DNA of 46,552 nucleotides. It comes from Pseudomonas sp. Choline-02u-1. GTDB lineage: Bacteria > Pseudomonadota > Gammaproteobacteria > Pseudomonadales > Pseudomonadaceae. The translations under genes and the position numbers were made by a program. A model generated the notes under the pieces. That model was not told where the DNA came from and searched no databases. It was given only the letters and a program-made list of their open reading frames with translations. This document shows, piece after piece, positions 7,483-13,529 of this stretch. How positions within the stretch are numbered: the first letter of the stretch is position 1; the number at the start of each line of letters is the position of its first letter. The stretch spans positions 1 to 46,552 of the forward strand of contig NZ_PJBC01000017.1 in the NCBI RefSeq assembly GCF_002836515.1, written 5' to 3'.

Positions 7483-8294
7483 GCTGTGTCTCCGTCGATG
7501 GCTTTGAGGTTCTGGATTTTTTCGATCTGGGCCGGGCTCAGCGTGTATTTGCTGCTGATGGTCGCGATCAGGTGTTCTGGGCTGGTTCGGTTGGCATCAA
7601 CCAGTGGCTGCCATTTGGCGATGTTCTCTTTCAGGAGATCATCGGAGTAGGGCGGAAGAGCCTCGGGCTCAGGCTCTTGCTGCCGCTGCGGACTCACATC
7701 GCGCGGAGCCTCGTCGAAAGTCTTGCCTTCCATCTCGTCTGCCGTCGGCGCCGATCCGACCTCGGGGAACGCCTTGCGTAGCGCCTGCGCCTCGGCGCAC
7801 TTGGCGAGCTGGGCGAAAGCTCGGCGCTTCCACATCGAGTTCGGGGCGACAGTGTCCTTGCTGGCAGTGGCATAGTTCTCAAGCCAGCGCTCGCTGGCTG
7901 TGAACTCGGCCACAAGGCCGTTAGACATCTGGCGCTTTACCGTCACTCGGCACCACTCGGGATAGGTGACATCGACACCACCAAGCTTGGCGGTGATCGG
8001 TGGCCCGTATTCAGGGTCGCTGATGCCGGCGTATTGCCCGGTACGTGCCGCCTGAATGCGGTACAGGCCAATGCCAGGCATCACGGTGTCGACCATCCCA
8101 CGACCTTTCTGATAGATCGGAACGATGTGCACTGGTTTGAGCATCGGATCGAGCTGGGCGGCCTTACAGTAGGCCAGCACCATCACTACCGAGTTGTGCG
8201 CCGCGCCTGGATACAGGCTTCCGCTCAGGACTTCGACGAGTGCGTCCTCGGAAATGGCTGGCAGATGATCAGCCTGTTTCATTACTGCGGACAT
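7479..8294 (-). CDS. bet: Phage recombination protein Bet (Redβ/RecT superfamily)
   Basis: A 271-residue single-strand annealing protein. The Bet signature is clear: YCKAAQLDPMLKPVHIVPI, then DTVMPGIGLYRIQAARTGQY, and a C-terminal WKRRAFAQLAKCAEAQALRK segment. It binds ssDNA made by the YqaJ exonuclease encoded immediately downstream and anneals it, repairing and recombining phage DNA. ATG 8294 has AAGGA 6 nt upstream; a start at 8315 is possible but has no such site. The 3' end overlaps the exonuclease start (ATGA), typical of coupled exo/annealase pairs. Confidence 0.92.
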   Translation of the reverse strand: MSAVMKQADHLPAISEDALVEVLSGSLYPGAAHNSVVMVLAYCKAAQLDPMLKPVHIVPIYQKGRGMVDTVMPGIGLYRIQAARTGQYAGISDPEYGPPITAKLGGVDVTYPEWCRVTVKRQMSNGLVAEFTASERWLENYATASKDTVAPNSMWKRRAFAQLAKCAEAQALRKAFPEVGSAPTADEMEGKTFDEAPRDVSPQRQQEPEPEALPPYSDDLLKENIAKWQPLVDANRTSPEHLIATISSKYTLSPAQIEKIQNLKAIDGDTA

Positions 8295-8337
8295 GGGGAA
8301 TCCTTGCCGCGACATGCGCAGCGATTGAATGCTTGGG

Positions 8338-8454
8338 TTATTGAGTGATGCGGTCGGCGAGGGCGCTGAGCAGCATCAGGAAGGTGAAAACGCCGATGTC
8401 AGAGAACGATCCGCGCCGAATGAGAATGCGGCGTGCCATCTGCCGACCGGTCAT
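8338..8454 (-). CDS. Very small hypothetical protein (38 aa)
   Basis: A 38-residue reading frame starting with an ATG that overlaps the stop of the upstream 41-residue gene (ATGA). It reads MTGRQMARRILIRRGSFSD then a hydrophobic stretch (IGVFTFLMLLSALA), so a basic N-terminus plus one possible membrane helix. Coupling and placement in a tightly packed operon support it; no homologue recognised. Confidence 0.5.
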   Translation of the reverse strand: MTGRQMARRILIRRGSFSDIGVFTFLMLLSALADRITQ

Positions 8455-8576
8455 CGGAACACGTTGTAGGTGGTGGAGCGGGGCACCTGGCAAGTACCCT
8501 GGCCGTCTTTCACGATGCCGTAGGCGCCTGCGCCGGCAACCAGAATCACGACTAGAACCCAGTAGACGAGATTCAT
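8451..8576 (-). CDS. Small single-span membrane protein (41 aa)
   Basis: A 41-residue protein with an N-terminal hydrophobic helix (residues 3-21, LVYWVLVVILVAGAGAYG) and a short Cys-containing polar tail. GAGGTG lies 5 nt before the ATG at 8576, which also overlaps the previous stop (ATGA). Coupled at its 3' end to the 38-residue gene, which also has a hydrophobic segment: the two may form a small membrane pair. Function unknown. Confidence 0.6.
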   Translation of the reverse strand: MNLVYWVLVVILVAGAGAYGIVKDGQGTCQVPRSTTYNVFR

Positions 8577-8776
8577 GCTTTCACCTCGTAGGCGACCGTC
8601 CATTCACCACACATGCAGGCCCGGCCACTCCATGCATGCACGTCCGGGATACCCGCGTCGTGCGCCAGTGAAAGCGCACCGAGCCACTTGGTGTGGGTGA
8701 ATGCCAAGATCATTCGGTCGGATGGCAGTTCTTCAATTTGCTCATCGACCAGAGACTTGTAGATTGGCGTGGTCAT
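8573..8776 (-). CDS. Small hypothetical protein (67 aa)
   Basis: Not recognised. 67 residues containing 'SDRMILAFTHTKWLGALSLAHDAG' and a Cys pair (ACMCGEW), resembling small phage proteins annotated only as hypothetical. ATG 8776 has AAGGAG 6 nt upstream and overlaps the previous stop. The frame is open further upstream to 8980 but that part is a shadow of the two preceding genes. Confidence 0.7.
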   Translation of the reverse strand: MTTPIYKSLVDEQIEELPSDRMILAFTHTKWLGALSLAHDAGIPDVHAWSGRACMCGEWTVAYEVKA

Positions 8777-8970
8777 GACAACTCCTTGCGCCCTGCAACA
8801 ATCTTGTTGAGGCGCCCGCAGTAGTGGTTGAATTCTTCGATGGTGATGCGCTCGTCGGCCATCATTTCGGTGAGCGTTTTCTGGATCATCACCGACCAAC
8901 TGATCGGTGTTGCTGGCTCTCTCAAGGTCTCCAGCTCCTCGCCGATGAGGACGTGCGGGCTCATGCTCAC
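8773..8970 (-). CDS. Small hypothetical protein (65 aa)
   Basis: Not recognised. A 65-residue helical protein (MADERITIEEFNHYCGRLNK). Start is either the GTG at 8970, which overlaps the previous stop (GTGA), or the ATG at 8964; the overlap pattern of the operon favours GTG. The 3' end overlaps the next gene by 4 bp. Confidence 0.65.
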   Translation of the reverse strand: MSMSPHVLIGEELETLREPATPISWSVMIQKTLTEMMADERITIEEFNHYCGRLNKIVAGRKELS

Positions 8971-9395
8971 AGTGAGTCATCCTCGGCCTGGGCGATCAGC
9001 GCGTCACGAGCCAAGGGCCGAAGTAGGGCCTCAGCCAGCTCGCCGAGCTTGCCGTATGCATGTTCGCTGTTGCCCAGCAGCTCATCAGCGGCTGTTTTGT
9101 CGGCGCGACCGTGCTTCGCAGAGATCAAGAGATAGCCGAGAGCTGGCGTGTGGATCTGGAAGTCAGCAGCTCGACCATTCACATGCTCATCTACCGCAAG
9201 GGCCAGATCATCTACCGTGACGCCTTGGGGTCTGCGATTACGGCGATTGAACGTTACGTCGTTCTCGAGCCGCACCAACTGCTCCACGCCGTTGGCAACC
9301 CAAGCCTTTTCGGTTTCCGATAAAGGTCTTTCGGCCGCCATCCGAGGCAACTGCGCGTCGTGCATGGCCTGGCAGAGTTTCAGTGCTGCGTTCAT
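8967..9395 (-). CDS. Hypothetical phage protein (142 aa)
   Basis: Not recognised. A 142-residue helical protein with an Arg/Asn-rich middle (FNRRNRRPQG). GGAGG lies 5 nt ahead of the ATG at 9395. Member of the leftward early operon between two other uncharacterised small genes. Confidence 0.7.
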   Translation of the reverse strand: MNAALKLCQAMHDAQLPRMAAERPLSETEKAWVANGVEQLVRLENDVTFNRRNRRPQGVTVDDLALAVDEHVNGRAADFQIHTPALGYLLISAKHGRADKTAADELLGNSEHAYGKLGELAEALLRPLARDALIAQAEDDSL

Positions 9396-9416
9396 GGTTG
9401 CCTCCAGCTTGGCGGG

Positions 9417-9677
9417 TCAGTCGTAATAGGCTTGATCGGCCAGATACTCGGAATGCTCGTTTACAAGCCATTCCTCCATTGAGGCGATCTCGGATTCCGT
9501 CATAAAGCTGGTGTCGTCCTTCGATTCCCAATTGATTTCGCAATGCCCGAAGTACTCATCGGGATCGGCAGCTTGCGAACTGAAATTTCCTTTCGATTGG
9601 GAAAAATAAACAACGGTCAGGTTGATCGAGACGTCCTCGCCATCCTTGACCGTCCAATACTCGTAGGTGCGGGCCAT
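9417..9677 (-). CDS. Small acidic hypothetical protein (86 aa)
   Basis: Not recognised. 86 residues with strong negative charge (about 19 Asp/Glu against few basic residues) and many aromatics (YEYWTV, VVYFSQS, AYYD). GGAGG lies 5 nt before the ATG at 9677. The charge pattern is like that of many early phage proteins that act on host DNA-binding proteins, but no function can be assigned. Confidence 0.7.
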   Translation of the reverse strand: MARTYEYWTVKDGEDVSINLTVVYFSQSKGNFSSQAADPDEYFGHCEINWESKDDTSFMTESEIASMEEWLVNEHSEYLADQAYYD

Positions 9678-9698
9678 GGCGACCTCCAGTGTTTGGGG

Positions 9699-10022
9699 TT
9701 AGGCGGAGCGGGCGGCGATCATGGCGTCGGCGAGCTCGTAAGATGCAGCTGCGATTTTCTCGTTGCTGATCAAGCCCCATGTGTCTGCGTGAGAGCAGAT
9801 GCCTTGCATTGCCTTGGCTGCGAAGTAGTCGCGAACCGTGACCCCGAAGCAGGTGCCGTGCCCGCCGTATTCGTTGGCGCCAACAGGAAAGGCCGGTTCC
9901 TTTGCGGCGTCGACGGCTTGGCACTCGAAGCACACGCCGCCTGACTGTTCCGACTCCTCGATCAGGCTATTGCACTTCAAGCACGACCCGAAGCGTTCCG
10001 GATCTGGTGGCTGAAAATTCAT
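9699..10022 (-). CDS. Conserved phage protein with zinc-ribbon-like Cys pairs (107 aa)
   Basis: 107 residues. The N-terminus has two Cys pairs (CLKC, CFEC) like a zinc ribbon; the C-terminal half (GVTVRDYFAAKAMQGI ... SYELADAMIAAR) is a short segment found at the end of many small phage proteins of unknown role. GGAG lies 6 nt before the ATG at 10,022. The open frame continues upstream to 10,196 through a strongly structured leader, which I treat as non-coding. Confidence 0.75.
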   Translation of the reverse strand: MNFQPPDPERFGSCLKCNSLIEESEQSGGVCFECQAVDAAKEPAFPVGANEYGGHGTCFGVTVRDYFAAKAMQGICSHADTWGLISNEKIAAASYELADAMIAARSA

Positions 10023-10058
10023 GGCTTTCTCCATTCGTTGATTGATCCAACAAAAGTC

Positions 10059-10111
10059 GGATGCACTCATCCGCTCCGCTGGTTGCCGTTGGGCGCGGAG
10101 GGGAGTGCATT
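10059..10111 (-). other. Long hairpin in the leader of the 9,699-10,022 gene
   Basis: ATGCACT (10,061-10,067) pairs with AGTGCAT (10,104-10,110), and CTCCGC (10,074-10,079) with GCGGAG (10,095-10,100), enclosing a 15-nt loop. No run of T follows on the minus strand, so it is not an ordinary terminator. It lies 37 nt upstream of the gene's ATG. Confidence 0.55.
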
Positions 10112-10246
10112 CGGGGTTTTTCGGGGGAGGGATGCCGGTTACGTCTCCGGCGACGAGTTCCACGGCCGTGTTCAGTTCACCAGCGCTCGATGACAACCGA
10201 TTCTGGGATTAATGCAGGTGGGCGGTTATAGGCCGCAGTTTCGTCC

Positions 10247-10382
10247 GCATCGGGTGTGATTTGGTAGGGATTCGAACCCAAAAGAATTACGTCGATTTCG
10301 GCAGCGCTACCTAGTCGACACCACCCCGCACGCAGGGCGCCCCTGATCCGCCGAGGCAAACTCCAAATCACACCCCGATGCG
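10247..10382 (-). ncRNA. Candidate structured RNA element with T-arm-like motif, in the 10,023-10,435 gene gap
   Basis: The minus-strand transcript begins GCATCGGGGTGTGATTTGG (about 10,380 downward) and ends with its near-perfect complement (10,247-10,264); one bulged base in ~19 pairs. A perfect 12-bp part is 10,253-10,264 with 10,363-10,374. Just inside the 3' arm lies GGGTTCGAATCCC, identical to a tRNA T-arm. Inside are further hairpins (CAGGG GCG CCCTG; GTCGA...TCGAC). It cannot be folded as a normal tRNA. An open frame (10,177-10,464) crosses it but has no good start. Together with the 10,059 hairpin it fills a 413-bp gap. Function unknown. Confidence 0.5.
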
Positions 10383-10435
10383 CTCTCATAGAGAGGATCG
10401 GGCAGTTAACGACAGGCTGTCGTGGCGCTGGTTGC

Positions 10436-10612
10436 TCAGCAGTCAAATGGTGGTTTATCACCAATGCGGTTGAGCTTCTCTTGCTGGAATGCCTCGGCGA
10501 TATCGAAGGCTCTGGCCGCGATCAGCTCGGGTGGATAATCGTTCGCAGAGACAAGGCCGATCATTGCTGCCAGTGCATAGCTTTCGACTTCTTCATGTTC
10601 ATTGCGCGTCAT
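10436..10612 (-). CDS. Small hypothetical phage protein (58 aa)
   Basis: 58 residues, helical, with 'ESYALAAMIGLVSAND' and 'AARAFDIAEAF', a pattern seen in small early phage proteins of unknown function. The ATG at 10,612 with GGAG 7 nt upstream is preferred; an in-frame ATG at 10,675 overlaps the preceding stop (ATGA) but has no ribosome site, and would give 79 residues. Confidence 0.65.
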   Translation of the reverse strand: MTRNEHEEVESYALAAMIGLVSANDYPPELIAARAFDIAEAFQQEKLNRIGDKPPFDC

Positions 10613-10671
10613 CGTGATTCTCCGGTTGATTTCCCGTCTGGCCCTGTCGCCAAGGCCAGCCAGTGAAATCG

Positions 10672-10890
10672 TCATGCCAAAAACTCATGCCAAGCGTTCA
10701 GGTACTGGCTACCGTTCCCGCTGTTGGTGAACCGCCAGATCAAAACATCCATGCCGCCGCCAACCTCGCGGAAGTAACAGAGGTTTTCATCTACCCGATC
10801 CACCCAGCCGAGTAGCTCACCGGCTGGCTTGGTCATGTGCTTGTCGCTCGTAAAGACGCGACACCCTTTCATGGGTTTGAACAGCCTCAT
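10672..10890 (-). CDS. Small hypothetical protein (72 aa)
   Basis: Not recognised. A compact basic/aromatic protein (FREVGGGMDVLIWRFTNSG). ATG 10,890 shares its A with the stop of the previous gene (TGATG); a GTG one codon earlier (10,893) is equally possible. Coupled within the leftward operon. Confidence 0.65.
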   Translation of the reverse strand: MRLFKPMKGCRVFTSDKHMTKPAGELLGWVDRVDENLCYFREVGGGMDVLIWRFTNSGNGSQYLNAWHEFLA

Positions 10891-11096
10891 CACGCATACA
10901 TCCGCACGGTGATGTAGCCATTGCTCGCCACGACGCGCTCCCAGCGGTTAAAGAAAACGACGCCGCCGAACTTGTCGATGGCCGCCTGCTTCACCTTGCT
11001 GAGCACGTCGTCAGCGCGCTCACCAGCATCTGGGAGGGCAAGCCATTCGAGACGCTTGCCGTTGCTGAGGTGTGAATCAATATCGAATTGAGCCAT
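10890..11096 (-). CDS. Small hypothetical protein (68 aa)
   Basis: Not recognised. 68 residues (MAQFDIDSHLSNGKRLEW ... NRWERVVASNGYITVRMYA). ATG 11,096 has GGAGG 8 nt upstream, the strongest ribosome site in this part. The same frame is open to an ATG at 11,198 that overlaps the stop of a 28-codon frame, so a 102-residue form may also be made. It is the first well-supported gene after the left promoter. Confidence 0.7.
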   Translation of the reverse strand: MAQFDIDSHLSNGKRLEWLALPDAGERADDVLSKVKQAAIDKFGGVVFFNRWERVVASNGYITVRMYA

Positions 11097-11194
11097 GTAC
11101 TTTTCCTCCGTTGATTTCCAATGCCGCCTCATCGAAGCGGCATCAGTAAATCTGTTCTCCGTGACCCGCTGCTGGCGGCCGTCACTGGCTTGAA

Positions 11195-11281
11195 TCATCT
11201 GGCTGTCGGTACGGGATTACTCGCCATCCCGGGAGGCGCATTTAAGTCACTGCTTCGCACTTTGCCGGTAAAGCGCCTCAT
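11195..11281 (-). CDS. Possible leader peptide (28 aa)
   Basis: A 28-codon frame (MRRFTGKVRSSDLNAPPG...) whose ATG overlaps the stop of the 40-codon frame upstream (ATGA) and whose stop overlaps an ATG of the next frame (ATGA at 11,198). The double coupling is the only support. Confidence 0.3.
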   Translation of the reverse strand: MRRFTGKVRSSDLNAPPGMASNPVPTAR

Positions 11282-11400
11282 CTCGGCTCCGGCAGGGAGT
11301 GCTCACAGCGCAGGTCGGTGACTGCTAAATCCAGACGCATCAGCAGGTCGACCTGGTCCGGTAACCAGAGCCGGGCGTGGTTCAGTTCCAGAGCTGACAT
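11278..11400 (-). CDS. Possible small protein in the left-promoter leader (40 aa)
   Basis: A 40-codon frame reading MSALELNHARLWLPDQVDL and on to CEHSLPEPR. The composition looks coding, but there is no Shine-Dalgarno. The preceding sequence in another frame (RIDPRKRAALEASLETANN) also looks coding and would join it in frame if the CCCC run at 11,401-11,404 had one more base, so this may be the second half of a frameshifted gene. Confidence 0.4.
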   Translation of the reverse strand: MSALELNHARLWLPDQVDLLMRLDLAVTDLRCEHSLPEPR

Positions 11401-11557
11401 GGGGATCGAAATTTATGGTTCGCGTTGTTCGCCGTTTCCAGCGATGCCTCAAGGGCTGCCCGTTTCCGGGGATCGATCCGCGAATGGTTTGGGTTGTTAA
11501 AGAGCGGCGGGTCTGTTGAGGCCCTTTGCAGTGGCTGTGTGTCGCTGCGATGGGTGA

Positions 11558-11586
11558 ACGATAAGCCAATGCCTAATTTCTGTAAA
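11558..11586 (-). promoter_or_regulatory. Left early promoter (PL-like)
   Basis: On the minus strand TTTACA (11,581-11,586) and TATCGT (11,558-11,563) are 17 bp apart, with an operator copy (11,562-11,576) between and over the -10, exactly as in the right promoter. It would read the whole leftward arm, leaving a ~450-nt leader (11,097-11,550) that holds only weak small frames. Confidence 0.65.
11562..11576. promoter_or_regulatory. Repressor operator OL copy 1
   Basis: TAAGC-CAATG-CCTAA, fitting the 15-bp consensus TTARG-N5-CCTAA shared by six sites in the immunity region. It lies inside the left promoter, over the -10. Confidence 0.65.
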
Positions 11587-11600
11587 TAGGTAATGCCTAA
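11586..11600. promoter_or_regulatory. Repressor operator OL copy 2
   Basis: ATAGG-TAATG-CCTAA, one of the best copies, touching the -35 of the left promoter; centre 24 bp from copy 1. Confidence 0.65.
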
Positions 11601-11666
11601 TTATTTTCATGATTTTTTCTTTCGGTTGATCTGGTCGGGGAGGGATTGCTTTTCCAAGGCAAGCCG

Positions 11667-11681
11667 TTAAGCTTCGCCTAA
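11667..11681. promoter_or_regulatory. Repressor operator OL copy 3 beside the LexA box
   Basis: TTAAG-CTTCG-CCTAA; weaker centre but complete half sites. It ends 2 bp before the LexA box of the DUF1654 gene, so repressor and LexA could both control that gene. Confidence 0.5.
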
Positions 11682-11682
11682 C

Positions 11683-11698
11683 CTGTATGGATATACAG
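11683..11698. promoter_or_regulatory. LexA box of the DUF1654 gene
   Basis: CTGTATGGATATACAG fits the gamma-proteobacterial SOS box CTG-N10-CAG with 6-bp complementary ends. A -10-like TATACA (11,692-11,697) lies inside it, so LexA would block the promoter of the gene starting at 11,717. Confidence 0.8.
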
Positions 11699-11716
11699 CA
11701 TTTTTGAGGAGGTTTT

Positions 11717-12031
11717 ATGGCGCAGCAGAGCAATAAGAAAGAGTCAGGAATTCGACCGATGCACTCCATGGAGCGGCTTCAGCTGCGCGTGTCGTCGATG
11801 ATCAATCACCCGATCGCCCAAGAGCGGCGCGAGGTGCGGATTCATCGGCTTGATACGGACGGGGAGAGGGAGTGGTCGGAAATACTGGGCGCATTATCCG
11901 AAGCTGACGGCATCGCTATGACGCGTCACGATGAAGACGATTCCTTCACGCTGCGCTGGGAACCTTCATCAGAAGAAGAGCGGATGGTGCCGGTAGAAGA
12001 GGAGCCTGTAATGGAAGTGGCGCCTTTCTAA
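11717..12031 (+). CDS. DUF1654 protein, SOS-controlled; candidate antirepressor
   Basis: A 104-residue protein of the Pseudomonas DUF1654 family: MERLQLRVSSMINHPIAQ, then RREVRIHRLDTDGEREW, 'SEADGIAMTRHDED' and a final RWEP-x(8) acidic tail. ATG 11,717 follows GAGGAGGTTTT. It is transcribed rightward between the left promoter and the convergent repressor gene, ends in a bidirectional terminator and is preceded by a LexA box and a phage operator. The position and SOS control recall phage 186 tum, an SOS-induced antirepressor, although no sequence likeness to Tum/DinI is visible. Family assignment good, antirepressor role inferred. Confidence 0.85.
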   Translation: MAQQSNKKESGIRPMHSMERLQLRVSSMINHPIAQERREVRIHRLDTDGEREWSEILGALSEADGIAMTRHDEDDSFTLRWEPSSEEERMVPVEEEPVMEVAPF

Positions 12032-12039
12032 AAGACACA

Positions 12040-12068
12040 AAAAAGCCCGCTCATTTGGCGGGCTTTTT
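12040..12068. terminator. Bidirectional rho-independent terminator
   Basis: GCCCGC TCATTTG GCGGGC flanked by AAAAAA and TTTTT. It serves both the DUF1654 gene (rightward) and the convergent repressor gene (leftward). Confidence 0.9.
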
Positions 12069-12080
12069 CACGATCGGGCG

Positions 12081-12935
12081 CTACACCAAGTTCGCATTCC
12101 AAACCAGCAGAACACGCGCCTGAATGTACGTCTCCTCCAGCCAGATGTCCTCTGCTTTGTGCTTGCGGTTGTCAGAAATCATCTTGAATTTATCCTTACC
12201 CTTCATCTGCAGGCGCTTGATGTACTGAAAGCCCTGGTACGAGAAAAAGTAAATTCCATCACCGATGAAGTCCTTGACGCTGATGTCCACCAGTAGCGGG
12301 TCGCCATGCTTGATCGTCGGCGCCATCGACTGACCCCAGCCGGTAATCATTTTGAGGTGGAAGTGTTCTTTGAACTCGACACCCATTGCGCGCAGCTGGG
12401 AAGGGCTGACACGCACATCTTGTAGCAGTTCGGGGTAATCGTGGTTGACCTCGCCGCCACCCATCGCCCCACGAATGTCGTAGTGGGCAATCCACACCTC
12501 ATCGCCGACTTTGCCAGGCCGATAAGCGTCTTGCACCAGAACGCCAACTGATTCATCGAGCGCGTCGTTCTCGGCGATCGCGAGCAACTTCGTCAACTTG
12601 CTTTCGTCGAGCCTTTTGCCGGCGAGCATCGCGCGAAACTTATCGGCAGCAGTCGATCCTGTTTCGGGCTCTTCGACAACAAGCCCATTTCCCGAACCTT
12701 CGCCGAGGCTCTCATACGTGAAGCCTGGCCGCATCCCCCAGTGGGAAGGGCCAACTACGTCTGAGAAATATGCGATCACGTCCATCAGTTTGGACTTGTC
12801 GATCCTGCCGTTTTTCACCCACCCCTGTACCGACGGAGGCTTCACGGAGAAGTCGTCTGCGAGCTGTTTCTTGGATACGCCTTTGGCGATCCGCGCGGCC
12901 TCGATGGCGGCGCCTAATTCTGGGCCGGTAAGCAT
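12081..12935 (-). CDS. CI-type prophage repressor (HTH + S24/LexA-like domain)
   Basis: A 284-residue repressor. N-terminal HTH_XRE at residues ~6-60 (KGVSKKQLADDFSVKPPSV), linker, and a C-terminal S24 peptidase-like domain with Ser203 in GWGQSMAPTI and Lys240 in YIKRL, the dyad used for RecA-stimulated self-cleavage. No obvious single Ala-Gly cleavage site could be chosen (candidates MLAGKR ~110, GAMGGG ~157), so induction may instead rely on an antirepressor. It keeps the prophage silent by binding the six operators. The ATG at 12,935 overlaps an operator copy and has only a distant AAGG, so the leader is very short. Confidence 0.92.
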   Translation of the reverse strand: MLTGPELGAAIEAARIAKGVSKKQLADDFSVKPPSVQGWVKNGRIDKSKLMDVIAYFSDVVGPSHWGMRPGFTYESLGEGSGNGLVVEEPETGSTAADKFRAMLAGKRLDESKLTKLLAIAENDALDESVGVLVQDAYRPGKVGDEVWIAHYDIRGAMGGGEVNHDYPELLQDVRVSPSQLRAMGVEFKEHFHLKMITGWGQSMAPTIKHGDPLLVDISVKDFIGDGIYFFSYQGFQYIKRLQMKGKDKFKMISDNRKHKAEDIWLEETYIQARVLLVWNANLV

Positions 12936-12942
12936 TGCCTAA
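12928..12942. promoter_or_regulatory. Repressor operator OR copy at the cI start codon
   Basis: GTAAG-CATTG-CCTAA, covering the repressor's own ATG (12,933-12,935): binding here would block the gene's translation start region or promoter (autoregulation). Confidence 0.55.
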
Positions 12943-12963
12943 TTTAGCCTTTCGAATAGTTGG

Positions 12964-12978
12964 TTAGGCAATGGCTTG
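12964..12978. promoter_or_regulatory. Repressor operator OR middle copy
   Basis: TTAGG-CAATG-GCTTG, next to the -35 (TTGTTT) of the right promoter. Confidence 0.6.
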
Positions 12979-13004
12979 TTTGAGATAAGGTAATGCCTTA
13001 TATT
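12976..13004 (+). promoter_or_regulatory. Right early promoter (PR-like)
   Basis: TTGTTT (12,976-12,981) and TATATT (12,999-13,004) are 17 bp apart with an operator between. It reads the cro-like gene and the rightward early operon. Confidence 0.75.
12986..13000. promoter_or_regulatory. Repressor operator OR copy inside PR
   Basis: TAAGG-TAATG-CCTTA, part of the near-perfect palindrome ATAAGGTAATGCCTTAT, lying between the -35 and -10 of the right promoter. Confidence 0.7.
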
Positions 13005-13031
13005 CACCGCAACATCTCCAGGAGAGAACTC

Positions 13032-13280
13032 ATGAAACCAGCAGAAGCAGCCAAAGAAGCATCCCGCTTGCTCGGCAGCCAAGCGGAAATGGCGCGCCGC
13101 CTGCGGGTTGCTGCGCCAACAGTTAACCAGTGGTGTTCCGGAGAGCGCGCTGTTCCTGCCAAGCGTGCGATCGAAATCGAGGCATTGACCGGAGGCGCAG
13201 TTGATCGCGCCGACCTCTGCCCATCTTTTCCTTGGGCGCAGATCAAGTCTGCGCCCGGCCAAACACTTTCAGCTGCATAA
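13032..13280 (+). CDS. Cro/YdaS-like HTH regulator
   Basis: 82 residues. LLGSQAEMARRLRVAAPTV then NQWCSGERAVPAKRAIEIE is the YdaS/Cro-type HTH with its typical 'WC.G.R.VP..R...IE..TGG.V.R.DL.P' signature. It is the first gene of the right promoter, divergent from the repressor, so it should compete with CI for the operators and favour lytic growth. AGGAG lies 7 nt ahead of the ATG at 13,032; an earlier in-frame ATG (12,993) lies within the operator/promoter and is not used. Confidence 0.88.
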   Translation: MKPAEAAKEASRLLGSQAEMARRLRVAAPTVNQWCSGERAVPAKRAIEIEALTGGAVDRADLCPSFPWAQIKSAPGQTLSAA

Positions 13281-13309
13281 CCAATTTCAACAGCCAGGAG
13301 CATCGAAGC

Positions 13310-13510
13310 ATGTACATGGACCCCAATCAAAAGCGCGCCATCCCGGTGAAGGTTCGATTTGAACCGGTGCTTGATCGGATTCTGCGTAAGGCCGCGACCA
13401 AAACCCGTATGCAGCACGCCACCTACCTCTACGAAATCATCGAATGGGCAGTGGCCAATGGCGTGATCGAGGAACTGATGCAGGACAAACAAGAAGATAT
13501 CGCGGGCTGA
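13310..13510 (+). CDS. Ribbon-helix-helix-like protein (66 aa)
   Basis: 66 residues. A beta strand (AIPVKVRFEPVLDRILRKAA) then two helices (YLYEIIEWAVANGVIEEL) fit a short Arc/MetJ-like DNA-binding fold, an early regulator. AGGAG precedes the ATG at 13,310 by 9 nt; ATG 13,316 is an alternative. Second gene of the rightward early operon, so CII-like position; that role is not shown by sequence. Confidence 0.65.
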   Translation: MYMDPNQKRAIPVKVRFEPVLDRILRKAATKTRMQHATYLYEIIEWAVANGVIEELMQDKQEDIAG

Positions 13511-13529
13511 AGCCCCTTTGGAGGGCCAA

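Noticed and set aside
8345..8671. Rightward 108-codon frame over 8,345-8,671
   Set aside because: Arg/Cys-rich shadow of two coupled leftward small genes (8,338-8,454 and 8,451-8,576), which have ribosome sites and ATGA overlaps.
10253..10374. tRNA gene suggested by GGGTTCGAATCCC and complementary ends (minus strand)
   Set aside because: The complementary ends are 12-13 bp and ~98 bp apart, the T stem is not next to the acceptor strand and no D or anticodon arm can be placed. Kept only as a structured element.
10023..10464. Open minus-strand frames running 10,177-10,464 and upstream of 10,022 to 10,196
   Set aside because: They cross the strong inverted repeats and have no good ribosome site; the real gene below starts at 10,022 with GGAG. 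They could be coding in part, but the evidence favours leader RNA.
12993..13031. Start of the Cro-like gene at ATG 12,993
   Set aside because: This ATG lies within the operator and upstream of the -10 of its promoter, so it would not be in the transcript.
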